From assembly GCA_038373865.1 (NCBI GenBank), contig JAXGGA010003406.1, positions 1 through 64,000 of the forward strand: a DNA stretch of 64,000 nt, in the 5' to 3' direction. Shown here piece by piece: positions 42,498 through 53,299 of the stretch; positions within the stretch are counted from its first letter, which is position 1, and each line of letters starts with the position of its first letter. The translations under genes and the position numbers were made by a program. Source of the stretch: Uloborus plumipes (lineage: Eukaryota; Arthropoda; Arachnida; Araneae; Uloboridae). The notes below the pieces were generated by a model that made no database searches, was not told where the DNA came from, and saw only the letters and a list, made by a program, of their open reading frames with translations.

Positions 42498-44046
42498 CAC
42501 TGCTCAAAACAAAGGATATTGAGATTTTGGTTTGATTTTGCACCTAAAGCCCATTTTGGTTGATTGATAAATTATCGACTACACGTAGTAAGCCATAAGA
42601 GATAAAAATGACATTAGTTTAGCAGAAAGAATTGCTTTTTATTCAGCTTTTGGGTACAAAAGGGAAAAAAAGGAAAAAAAAAAAACGCATTTTCTGAAAA
42701 TGAGAAAAATAAATTAAAAAAAAAAGTTTCCTTTGAAGAAAACCACTTTTAGTAGGGGGTATGGTTTCTCCGGACAGCTAGCAATGTTAAACACCTCTGA
42801 GGCATGGACTCATTGAGGGTATTAATGAGGGACTGGGGTATTCTGCCCCACTTCTCCTAAAGAGCTCTTTCGAGTGCCTGGAGAGTTTCTAGAGGTGATA
42901 GTCGTTCAGCCCTCGTCTTCCTAGGATGTCCCAAACATGTTCTATTGGGTTCATATCCGGAGAACATGCTGGCCATTCCATACGTACGATTCCTTCTTCA
43001 AAAAGAAAATCGCTCACCAAGTTAGCACGATGTGGCCTTCAATTGTCGTCAATTAAAATGAAGTCATCTCCAATTGTTGCAGCGTAAGGGACGACGATAG
43101 GTGTGAAGATCTCATCCCTGTTTTGTTGAATAGTCAGAGTTCCATTTCGGAAGATATGGAGGTCGGTTCGATCATCAATGGAAATGCCGGAGTATACCAT
43201 CACACCTCCACTACCAAATCTGACATTTTCTCGCACAAATGCTGGATTATTTCTTGTGCCATGTTCCCTCCAGATGAAAACCCGCCTATTATCAGGATGA
43301 AGGGTAAAACGGGAGTCATCAGAGAACAGGATATTGCGTTACTCATTTCTTCCCCAACTACGTGTTCCGTTGCCCACTCTCTACGGGCACGACGGTGACT
43401 TGCACTTAGTCTGACACATGCCATTGGTCGACGGGCATACAAAGTCAATAGCGTGGAGTTGATTTCGGACAGTTTGTGTTGAAACACGGGTGCCAGTAGC
43501 CAAACAAAGTGGTCATTGCAGTTGAGTGGCACTCCTATTTCGGTGCCTCCGAGCCGTTAAAGCTAAACAGCGGTCTTCATTGGGCGTTGTAGCCAGTCTA
43601 CGTAATTGTCCTGATCTATGGTCAGCTCTTTCAGTCCCTAGAAAACGGTTCCAGACCCGGGAAACTACACTTTGAGAAACTCCAATGGCTTCCGCTACCT
43701 CGGCTTGTATTTGGCCCCCCTCTAGTCTACCAACAACTCTAGAAGCTTCTGAATTGGTCAAATGTCTTCGTTGAGACATGGCACTCATCAGAACAATGCT
43801 CTTACAGAACGTAGATAATTCTTTTCTGCCTTATCTTATAGTAAAGTGAGAGTAAAATTTCCTTCGCTATGGCTAAAGAGTCGTTTTCGACGTCAAACTC
43901 AAAATTTGCATACTATGAAGTTTGGAAATGAGCAAAATTTACATTTGTAACTCTCTTCTTTCCTTTTATGCAAAAAAAAAAAAAAAAAAAACAGTTAAAA
44001 AATGTTTAAACCCATTTTGTATATCCTTTAATTGTTTTGAGTAGTG
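42498..44046 (-). mobile_element. Tc1-like transposon, second family
   Basis: The ends CACTGCTCAAAACAAAGGAT and (atcctttaattgttttgagtagtg) are inverted repeats with small indels, and TA flanks both sides (42496-42497 and 44047-44048). Length 1549 bp fits a full Tc1-family element. The minus-strand transposase (42750-43788) is nearly complete but has stops and frameshifts. It is a different family from the one at 33473-34901, as their ends and proteins differ. Confidence 0.92.
42750..43788 (-). pseudogene. Tc1-family transposase with intact DD34E spacing but stop codons
   Basis: The N-terminal helix-turn-helix is intact (MSQRRHLTNSEASRVVGRLE, then EVAEAIGVSQSVVSRVWNRF), followed by a GRPR-like hinge region (HRSGQLRRLATTPNEDR). 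The core shows VMVYSGISIDDRTDLHIF, IGDDFILIDDN, then a stop and RPHRANLV. Next come MEWPACSPDMNPIEHVWDIL with the catalytic Glu. The normal motif is DNARPH, so a stop codon stands where Ala is expected. There are 34 residues between the second Asp and the Glu, as in DD34E proteins. A frameshift separates N-terminal and core pieces. Confidence 0.88.
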
Positions 44047-44048
44047 TA

Positions 44049-45029
44049 TATGCCTTCTGAAGGCACAAAACTTGTCAGAAATAGATATCTTTTTACAGCT
44101 TAAATAATCGAACAGGCGGTGTAAGGATTGAGAAGGAAAAATAGTAGCACACTTTTTATATAATTGCCCTATACGCATATATTTTTAGCGCCCCCTACAA
44201 GAGCATTTCACGCATTGAAAATCGAAAGTACGCCTCAAAAACTTATTTTTATCTTTTGTTTTTTTACCCTTTTTGCCCTGAATTAATTTGTAAATGAAGT
44301 TTTATATATCTTTTGTTTTTCTTAGTTGAAAATACATCAAACAACATACATACAGAGTATAAATTCTGACAATCAACTGGACTTAGGCTCTAGAAACGGT
44401 ACTAAAGGCTAAGAAAACTTTTCCCATAGCTGGCACCAGTGTGAATTAAAAATTGACTGTTAGGAAAATGAAAGTATTTTTTTAATTGCTTATTATATGA
44501 ACATCAGTGACTAAAAGTAGTACTTTTGACGGAAGGAAACACCACCCTAACTGTTCTACTTTTATTCCCGCCTTGAAACATTTCCAGCAATATCTCTGGC
44601 TATAAATATCCGAAAGAAACTGAAAGAATGATGCGCCAGAACACACTACACCACTACTACACCAAGTTATTAGCCTTATGTTTGTTTACCCGTGAAAATA
44701 TTTATTCTACCAGCGACGCTTCGCTCGGTGCACCGCAAATTTGTTACATTACTTAGACTCTTAAATCTGCGGAGGATTAACCGCACGACATAAAATGATT
44801 TCTAACCTCATTAGCGAACTGATAACAGCACACATTTCTGAGAGGAGATCGTGACTGCGCTCAAAACAAACACAGGGCTTAGCTTCTGATAAACTGAACA
44901 GATTCGAGCGAACTCGGTGGTGGGCACACATTCACGCTAGATTAAAATGTGTTGGAATAATAATAGAAAAAAATGACTGAATGGATTAAAATTTTAAATG
45001 GAAGGAAACTGGGGCTATGAAATTAAAGG
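44049..45029. other. Mostly AT-rich noncoding stretch
   Basis: A segment near 44665-44745 contains gcgacgcttcgctcggtgca, similar in style to the cccggcttcgctcgagtact patch near 4541. Such patches occur in widespread arthropod repeats, but I cannot place either. No coding sequence seen. Confidence 0.4.
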
Positions 45030-45200
45030 GCTGGGAGTCGGAGGCTTTATGCTTCAAGGAGTCGGAGTCGGCCGTTCTGCCTCCTTTTCCAGGGATATGA
45101 AGTTGGATTCGGTGTTATGGTGTCAGCGACGGTTAGATTTTGGGTTAAAAGAGTCTGAATCGAGGGCTTAAGAGTTAGAATCGAACATTTTTCTCTCGAC
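45030..45200. mobile_element. Decayed fragment related to the GAGTCGGAGTCG hAT-type element
   Basis: Words such as ctgggagtcggaggct and aaggagtcggagtcggccg recur, matching the subterminal words of the 37767-38769 element. No complete termini. Confidence 0.5.
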
Positions 45201-45205
45201 TCTGT

Positions 45206-45470
45206 AGTGCTGCGAAATGAATAGACTTTGATGGACTTGTAATCGGAGGCTCACGGGTTCGATCCCAGCTGGTCGAAGATCCGCCGCTTTAGCTGATGGC
45301 GATTGGGGCATGTTAAATATGTTCGTCGTCAAAAAGTCCTCCAAGCTTCTATTCCAAATCAATATCTCTGGGGGTTCTGAACCAGAGATTTCTCGGTTCC
45401 TCCTTTGGATCAAAAAGCAGAACGCTCTTCAGGGGTCCATCCAACTGGTTTAACCACGCATACTGTTTGA
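45206..45470 (+). repeat. SINE copy (family S1, plus orientation)
   Basis: A B-box (GGTTCGATCCC at 45256-45266) is followed by gattggggcatgttaaatat, ttcgtcgtcaaaaagtcctc, ttctgaaccagag and cagaacgctcttcaggggtc, in the same order as in the minus-strand copy at 32090-32365. The head upstream of the B-box is tRNA-like. The family name used here is only a label for this window. Confidence 0.65.
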
Positions 45471-46039
45471 TTTTCTTAGGTTCAACCTTCCGCGTATTTA
45501 CGTAGGCGTCCGGTCTCTTCTGATCTTACCAAAAATAGGGGTGATAGGTAAGAAAACAATAAGGGGAAGAATAATAAGAAGCTTTTTGAACCGTATCAAA
45601 CAACGTAGAACAATGCTAATTTCAAATATAGTTTAGTTGTATGTGTCAAAAGGATAGCAAATGCAAATTTTGTATTGAAAAACTTGGAAAGTTGCCATTC
45701 ACAACCCATCACCCCTTTTTTTAAGTGGAATAGTTCGCGAGTGCTAGGCGCGGTTTTCACGGACGGACAATAGTGGCGGGTAAGTGGGACCCTGGAGTGA
45801 GTGAGTGTGTGCAAGAGGAAAACAAGCCAGTCATCAGCACTGAGATTTACTTGTGGTAAAATAAATAAAATGAGAGTTTTCGGCTGTAGGCACGAACGTA
45901 CTAATGTGCTAAAATTAAATGCAAAGTGATATTAAATCGATTAAGAGTAAAATTAAAGTAAAATGTTTTAAAATGAAAAAAAAAAAAAAAAAAAAGACAA
46001 CGAATGAAAATTTTAGTGAAGAAGAAGAAAAAAAAAAAA

Positions 46040-46215
46040 AGAGAGCTGCGGAGTCGGAGTCAGTACTTTTTCCTTCTCTGCCAGGGCTGCGATGTTAGAG
46101 TAGAGGAGTCGGGGTTGTGGAGTTAGAGTCTGGCGAATTTTGGGGTGAAGAATTGAAATTGAAGTTGTCCCTTTTCTTACGGACTTCACTCTATATCCCT
46201 GGGAGAGGCGGGGGG
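46040..46215. mobile_element. Second decayed fragment related to the GAGTCGGAGTCG element
   Basis: gagctgcggagtcggagtca and gccagggctgcgatgttaga appear in direct orientation with remnants of gagtcgggg and ttagagtctgg. The region ends near a G-run at 46209-46225. No target duplication can be read. Confidence 0.5.
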
Positions 46216-46229
46216 GGGGGGGGGAGATG

Positions 46230-49200
46230 CAAATAATGGAAAAATGTTCAAACGATATTACATAAATTAAAACTAGCACTTGAGTAATAGTAAAAACTCA
46301 GAAAAATCTTCATTAACACTGAGATTAACTAGAGACAAAATGTTAAAACTGATCGTCTTTGCAGGTAGGCACAAACACACAGCATGTTAAAATGTATTAG
46401 TGCGAGAAAAAAAACCCAAACGAATTAAAATTTCGTATGGGGAATGAAAAAATGGTATTAGTAAAAATAAAGATTAGCATTTTAGTAGAGGTGACAAAAA
46501 AAGTTAAAGATTTGACTGCTTCTGGGTGGTGTCTGGGTAGTAAGCGTATATCAACCCGTATTCCATATTGATAAAGTAATTAAGAAAAACTTGGAAGAGA
46601 TCAAATTTTTGCAATGGGAGAGGGAGGAAAAAAAACCTTAGAGATATATAACTGAAAAGAATATTACTAATGACGGAAATCAACGTTTGGTTGAAGATAC
46701 TAAAAAAAAAAAAAAAAAAACAATATATCATCATTTGCGTTTACTTTTGGTAAAATGGATTTGTTTTCCTAACTTCGTAATAAAAAAAATCTGCACTAAT
46801 ATATATCCATTATAATGGTTATTTAAAAATAAATGTTATAAATAGCTATTCAGTTTAATTGTATAAATTGCTGAAATATTATTGTATTAAACACAGATTA
46901 TATTGAATCAAATCATTATTCCGAACACGTATAAATTGCATAAAAATGTTAAATTGTTAAAGAAGTTGTTGTAAAACTCTGAACTATAATAAAGAAAACT
47001 CTAAAACAAAGTTTTAAAGGAGAAAGAAGATCCTTCATGTATGCAGAATGAGTTATTTGAAAAGTAGAAAAGAGTAAGTGCTATTGTCCTCTGAAATAAA
47101 TCTTGCGTTATTTTTCATTTTGTGCTGACAATTATTATTTCACGTAAGAAAGTGCGTTGAAATTGTATTACTCAAAAGAAAATATTTTCTGCACTATTAT
47201 TTCCAGATATAAATAAAGAGAAATGTCTGAGAGAGAGAGAAATGCAAGTATGTTTCGTTTTCAGTTTATATTTATTTGTGTAAAATAAATAATTGCTTTG
47301 ACGAACAACAAGTAGTTAATGCATGCTTTAAATGTTGCAAACATTAATTTGTCATTCGATGCATTAAATTTGAAGTTATAAAAGGTGGAAAAGAATCAGT
47401 TTAAACCCTGGAATAAACCGGGGTTTTTTTTTGAGAAGGCAACTTTGAAAATACCAAAAAACGTAGGAGTTTTAAGATATTTTATATATTTATTTTTCTT
47501 CATTTAACTTTAATTTTTGCATTTTTTCTACCCCTACATTAATTAAGAGATATATAAAGCAATAATGAAAGTTCAGAAAAGGAACAGCTTAAAGAAGTGA
47601 GCATTTTAAAATTCAATATTATAAAGTCAATCATCCGTTAAAGTAACATGAATTGTAAAATTTAAAATTAACTAGGAAGACAGTTTCAATCAAAATTGCT
47701 TTTAAAAAACTCATAAACAGCTGCGTTAAAAAGTAGTAAGAGTATTTTTCTTCTGAATAAGTTTACAATAAATAATTATTAGATACATTTTAATCAATAA
47801 TTTGTATCTTTTCAGAACTCACTCTCTTTTTCTCACATGTATTGTCAAGATAGTTAATTTGTCAAACTACTTATTTATGTCTACTTCTCAAAGTTTCTAT
47901 ATTTTTGGGTTTAATTGAACAGTTTTTGCAAGCTGTCGTACATTTGAGAAATTTATTTTTGCTTATGCTTTTCTTTTTGACGTAATGGTAACATTTCGAA
48001 ATGAAGCGGATATCAAGTAACAAAATGCAAACGGAAGTAACGTCATAAACTGAACACCAAATGGTAAAAATTTGGTGCCAAAAATTATATGCAAAATGTT
48101 ATCCCTGCTTGTCGATAATATGGATATTTGATTAGTTTTTCATGGAGCTCAATTGACCGAGTGTGTTGAGTATCCTAGTGAATATCCTAGTCTTTCTTGC
48201 ATTGGTCCTCAGCAAACTAGCAAGTATGAATACTCAAAGCGTTCTCTTCACTTCAAGGAAAGTTTGTATAGTATTTTTTTTTTCCTTTTTAAAAAATACT
48301 CCTCTAAGTTATTCTTATGGAAATTTAAAATGTTCAGTTCCAGCAAAAAAGATGATATGCAACTACTTAAAAGTGCGCCATTCCATAAATTTACCATACT
48401 TGCTTTCAAGGATTTATTTTTATTATAGTGAAAACTTTTTTTGATTCTTCTATCTCGTAAAAACAATGCATGAATTGCTTGACCTCTGTAATCAAGTTAG
48501 CGACCTTTTCAATCAGCCGAAGACTGACAATGAAGTATAACTTCAAAAGTATGCACTTGCACATAGGTCTTCTGACACTTGGGTATGTAAACCTACCGTG
48601 ACTTCTTGGTAATGCTGCCAGTATTATTAAGCACTTTCAACCAATTTTCTGAGAGATAAAGTATCCATACTCTCCCGCATGTTTTTTTATTTCCTTTTTT
48701 GCTTTTAATCTGATCACTCGTTAAATGGTGTGATAAGTGGAAAAATCAATTGAGGTTTCATTATGCGGCACCCGTTACAACTACAAAAAGCCTGATGTAT
48801 TTCTTTTTAGCAAAAAAAACCCATTTTTGTAGAAGATTTTTATTATTAAACTGAAACAGCTAAATCTAAATAACTTAGCCTAATATGAATAATTAAAAAA
48901 AATCTACTTTTGCGTAGTTCTATTTTATTGAATCGCAGAACAGTTTTTTAATTGCATGTGATTCTGAAATGTGCGTGCAGTTTTCCTTCCTAATTTGTCT
49001 TTTATCTTTCATCCTTTATGAAATCTAAATATTTTCACCCGTATTAAATTATCATTTTCGTGGTTTTTAAAATGAAGCATTCTTATTGAATAAAATGCTT
49101 AGCTTTAAATTTTCTTGGAACTGTGTTTGAATAAAATATCAATTAAATAGCTTTAGGTTTTCCAATCTTTCTTTTGAATTATTAACACGCTTTTAATTAA

Positions 49201-49900
49201 TGAAAACTGAGAAATTTCTTGGAAAACAGTTCTTCCAAATGAAAAATAAACGTAGAGCTAATATGAAACTTTGAGTTCTAAGAAAATTTCTATTTAAAAG
49301 CTTTTTTTCTGGAAGTAAATTTACAAAATCAATTTTCATTACAACGAATTTATTTCTATTTACTTGGCTAAAAACTACGCGTGTTATTTTGTACTTTAAA
49401 ACTGAAAAGTATTCTTATTAAATAGCTTTTTATTTCATCCAACAATGCATTTTTGCTTTCTAAAATGAGTAAATACAATACTGGGAAATTCTGGTGATTA
49501 GTATGCGTTTCATAAGTAAACACCTAATGGAAGGTAATTCTAAAATTTGAATAACATTTACCGTTAAATGGAAATCGTATTATATTTTAAAAAATGTATT
49601 TAATTTCATGTTTGAAATATCCACTTCTCTAATCAAATAAGATTTTATGTTTCAAAGATCGCTATTTGGTAACTAAATATTTAAATGCATATGCATAAAA
49701 ATTTTAAAATAATAATAAAAGGCTGAAGTGTATGTGATATACGATTGCGATCAAAAAAAGAAATTTTAAACAAGTCGCTTTTTATATTTGCTCTTGATAG
49801 AGCATGAAGAATGTTAAAAAATGGCAGAATTATTGAAAAGAGTTCATAATTTTTATATTCGTTTACTTTATTATGCTAGTTAAAGAAACACAAAACTAAT
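46230..49900. other. Long AT-rich noncoding stretch
   Basis: No transposon termini, RNA genes or convincing exons. Short GA run at 47229-47240. A hydrophobic open frame at 48163-48444 begins only with a GTG codon and has a stop just upstream, so I do not call it. Confidence 0.45.
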
Positions 49901-49902
49901 TT

Positions 49903-50215
49903 AGTCCACCTCTTGTCTGTTGTTGCTGTTGTTATCAGTGTTATCTTTTGCTAGAACGGCTGTCAATTTCGGGCTGCTCTGTTTCACTTTTCCAACTGTA
50001 CCATGGTTTGGTGGCAAGTCCGACCTCCACAGTACACTCACGCCATAGGGACCCATTTGTACTGTAGGTAACCTCTCACAGCACAACAACACAATCATAC
50101 AAAGAAAGGACAGGGAAAGAACATCATGCACGAGTAGGAATTCGAACTCGTAACCTCTCTATCCGCAGTCAGACTTCCCTTTCCACTAGACAAAATGGGG
50201 AGGCTATACTCGACT
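49903..50215 (-). repeat. tRNA-derived SINE (family S2) with CAACAACA tail
   Basis: On the minus strand it begins with gtctagtggaaagggaagtc (A-box-like) and gaggttacgagttcgaattc (B-box, about 50130-50142). The body has gggtccctatggcgtgagtg, tgtggaggtcggacttgcca and ggtacagttggaaaagtgaa, ending in aacaacagcaacaacagac. The tail resembles the 3' end of the I-like retrotransposon at 31171-31179. A decayed relative of the body lies at 53125-53265. The 76-residue frame inside is accidental. Confidence 0.75.
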
Positions 50216-50379
50216 GCAACCTTTCTTGACTATAGAGAAATAAGCTGAGACCAAGCAAAGGAAGTAGTTTCTTGCGCGGTGTCCGAATTTCGGGTGAAAT
50301 TAAATCCTTCCCTTTAGAAATCGGATTAGAGTGTTTCATCTACGCATATGTAGCTTTTTTTGTCATAATATTCGTAATT

Positions 50380-50545
50380 TTCTTAATATTTTCAGTTTTA
50401 CGAACGGAGTAGCGCGGAAGCGTAATTCATTTGAATCGAACGCGCCAGCCAATAAGAGTTCACGCACAGTTGGCGATCTCCTCTAATTCGCCAAGAAGGT
50501 TTCTGTTAACTCCGTTTTTTTTCCGCGCGAAGTGATTTCATTGTC
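50380..50545. other. GC-richer island, possible promoter or repeat
   Basis: It contains gccagccaataagag (CCAAT-box-like) and an imperfect inverted pair gaacggagtagcgcgga / tccgcgcg near the two sides. It differs in composition from the surrounding AT-rich sequence. No adjacent coding exon is visible, so a repeat is as likely as a promoter. Confidence 0.25.
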
Positions 50546-51065
50546 AACCTAAGTTGCTGTCGAGTATAGTTTTCATCTGAAAATCGTACAAGAAAGTGGA
50601 GTGATGGCAACATACTACTTCTACCTGTAATCATTTTGGATTGCTCTCAGTAAAGTTCAAACAATGAAAACAAACATTTAATTAACAGGGAAATCAGAAT
50701 TATCTCTTTTATAAATTGTAATTGTATCAAAACACCCTGAGTATTATAATCTGAAAGCAACGTTGTTAGATTATTATTCCGTTGTAAGAGACTTGCAGCG
50801 AAAACTGCTCTTTGGAATGTATAATTCACTTTGTCAGCACATTTATTGTTTAATATATATTATTACTTTGCTAGAGAAAAGTGCACAATGATATAATTAG
50901 ATTAAGAAACGAGCTATCTCATGAAGCTTTAATAAATTCTCTTTCATCCTCATCGAACAATGAGAGCATATTTTTCTTCAAAATATGTTAAAAATTGTCA
51001 TTATTGTAGTGTTGTGTCCTGCATCGTATGTTATGTAAGAACATATTACGTATGTAACTATTTGG

Positions 51066-51617
51066 CAGGGTGATTTTTAATTTACCGACAGCTTTAAAAT
51101 GAAATAACACAGGAGCATTTGCAAATAGTGCAGCATTTTTTTTTTATTGAAAAGAACGTTGAAACGGTAATTAACTCACAACACAGGTTATTGCTTATCA
51201 ATGCCCCTACCAATGCACAACTGTCGTTGTGTATTGGTAGGGGCATTGAATGAGGTTGACCATCTTATTCACTGGATATGAATGCGTGCGATTTCTATCT
51301 TTGGGGGTCACATCAACGACATGGTGTGCAAGAAGAAGTTAACCGACTTTAATAGCCTCAAGAAATTCATTTCTGACTCATTTTCAAAAAGAGAAAAACC
51401 TGCACTAGTAACTGATAACTTTGTGACTAGATTTCGACCTTAAAAGGCACTTCTGTATTGCCTTTTAAGGTTCTCACCATGAAAACATTGTGCATTATTT
51501 TCCTTTTCGATGTTCTTTTCAAAAAAAAAAAAAAAAAAAAATGCTGCTCCATTAGCATTTACAATGGCTCTTGTGTTATTTCATTTTAGAGTTGTGGGCT
51601 ATTTAAAAGTCACCCTG
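51066..51617. mobile_element. 552-bp fold-back MITE with CAGGGTGA ends
   Basis: The arms start CAGGGTGATTTTTAATTTAC on the left and end (aaagtcaccctg) on the right. They continue imperfectly through tgaaataacacaggagcatt / (aatggctcttgtgttatttca) for about 120 bp, with A/T-runs. Flanks are TATTTGG (51059-51065) and TATTTAG (51618-51624), a possible 7-bp duplication with one change. A separate perfect-looking hairpin lies at 51199-51248 (caatgcccctaccaatgcac and its mirror). No coding capacity. Confidence 0.75.
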
Positions 51618-52513
51618 TATTTAGTTCAATGGCATACCGTTTTCCTAAACGATATTTTCTTAGTTATTTTTGACAATCCGAACAATTTAACAATCCGAAC
51701 TATCTGTGGTCAAAATTTTTACCTTTTACTGTATTTCCTAATATCTTTTATAAAAATGTTGAAAATTACAATCAATTTCGTCGTAGCTATACGACATGTA
51801 TATTTCTCTAAATTTTCACCTGCTCTAGTGTAGTTAAGAAAGGTTTTTGACTACTTTTCTGTCTTCCTTATGTACCTACATTATCTCCAAAACCTGGACT
51901 TAATTTTTCACGAAGGAAAGGAAAACCTTAGTCTCTCTACTGTTCTCACATTTCGGCATTTTTTTTTCATACTCAAGCAACCTGAATTCGTCTAAGATGC
52001 AAAATATAGATAATTGAAAAGAAGTATAGTACCTGAGCACTCGTAATTCCCTTTTAAATTAAGCCCTGTCCCGAGCGTTTCAAAATAAATGTTTCATTAA
52101 TCATTATTCTCTGACATTCATTAGCTACCTTATGTTTTCATCCAATATTGATAACTTTTAGATAACGTTCCATAAAATGTATTGAAAAACCATAAAACAA
52201 ATTCTTTTTCAACCATCGGAGCTTTTATGTTGTCATAAAGAAAGGTTACTTAGCGGGCGAAAGCTCGTCGAACCCAATTGCTACGACGAAACGAAGCATA
52301 AACACTCAGTTAATGCAGATGGTGGTTAAATAAAATCTTGAATTATTACCAGTATTTTGATGGGAGCAACTAAGCAATTTCATTAGTTCGTGAAAATATT
52401 TCGGTTTATGAAAACATTCTGGGGAAGTGTAACAGAAACATAGATTCAATTGATTTTAATATGCAAGGGGCAAATGTGTAATGAAGAATGACAAACGAAA
52501 TCGCTCGCAGGTG

Positions 52514-52895
52514 CACTGCAAAAACTGAGATGTTGTTTTTACAGTACAGTACTGGCAGCCGAGGTTCCAATTTAAAACTGTAAAATCAGCAATTTTACAG
52601 TTTCTTACTGTAAAGTTAGAAATTTTACAGTTCATTGCCGTAAAATTTAGCTGTATTATACTGTAAAACAACGAAATAATTGTAACATCAGAGGTTCCAG
52701 TTTAAAACTGTAAAATGCACGGTAATAAACTGTAACATTAGCAATTTTGCAGTTTATTACTGTAAAATTAGCAATTTTACAGTTTAGTACGTAGAAGTTT
52801 TACAGTTGATATTTGTAAAATTAGCAATTTTTACAGTTTATTTCAATAAAATTAGCTGTATTATACTGTAAAAATAGCATTCATTTTTTACAGTG
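52514..52895. mobile_element. MITE built from ACTGTAAAATTAGCAATTTTACAGT-like palindromes
   Basis: The ends CACTGCAAAAACTGAGATGT and (gcattcattttttacagtg) are imperfect inverted repeats. The inside is a chain of TTTTACAGT and ACTGTAAAA words in alternating orientation, with agcaattttacagtt repeated at least four times, and a duplicated half (gaggttccantttaaaactg at about 52561 and 52690). No target duplication is clear. Confidence 0.65.
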
Positions 52896-53124
52896 TATTG
52901 TGCCAAAAGTGAAGCCCTGTGCTTTTATTTCTCTTTCACTCAATCACTCAATTTTACTCTTGTTAATGTTACGTTTTGGGAAAGATCAGTTTCACTTTCT
53001 AGTTATAGTTTTATTTCAGTATCCTTGAATCGAAAAACTAAACGTACATTCAAAATCTCCGCATTTTTTTTGCGGCGTTTCGGAATCAAATACAATTTGC
53101 TAGTGACCTTGTAGTTTTTGTTTT

Positions 53125-53265
53125 GTTCCAGCTAACCTGATAATTAGGGGTGCGCTCTTCACTTTTTCAACTGTATGTAATTTGGCGTAAAGACCGATTT
53201 TCACAGTACACACATGAAGTAAGGACCCGTTTATAGGGTAGGCAACCAGTCTTAGGATTCGTAAA
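53125..53265 (-). repeat. Decayed SINE S2 body fragment
   Basis: Phrases cactttttcaactgta, tttggcgtaaagaccgattt, cacagtacacaca and taaggacccgttt align in order with the S2 copy at 49975-50075, in the same orientation. tRNA head and tail are missing. Confidence 0.55.
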
Positions 53266-53299
53266 CGAAAATATTTGTATTTCTCCCAAGGCATTAATG

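Noticed and set aside
43123..43398. Plus-strand 91-codon frame in the second Tc1-like element
   Set aside because: Antisense to the transposase core; no independent motif.
48153..48444. Signal-peptide-like hydrophobic frame
   Set aside because: The frame has no ATG at its hydrophobic start, has a stop just upstream and lacks a credible splice acceptor.
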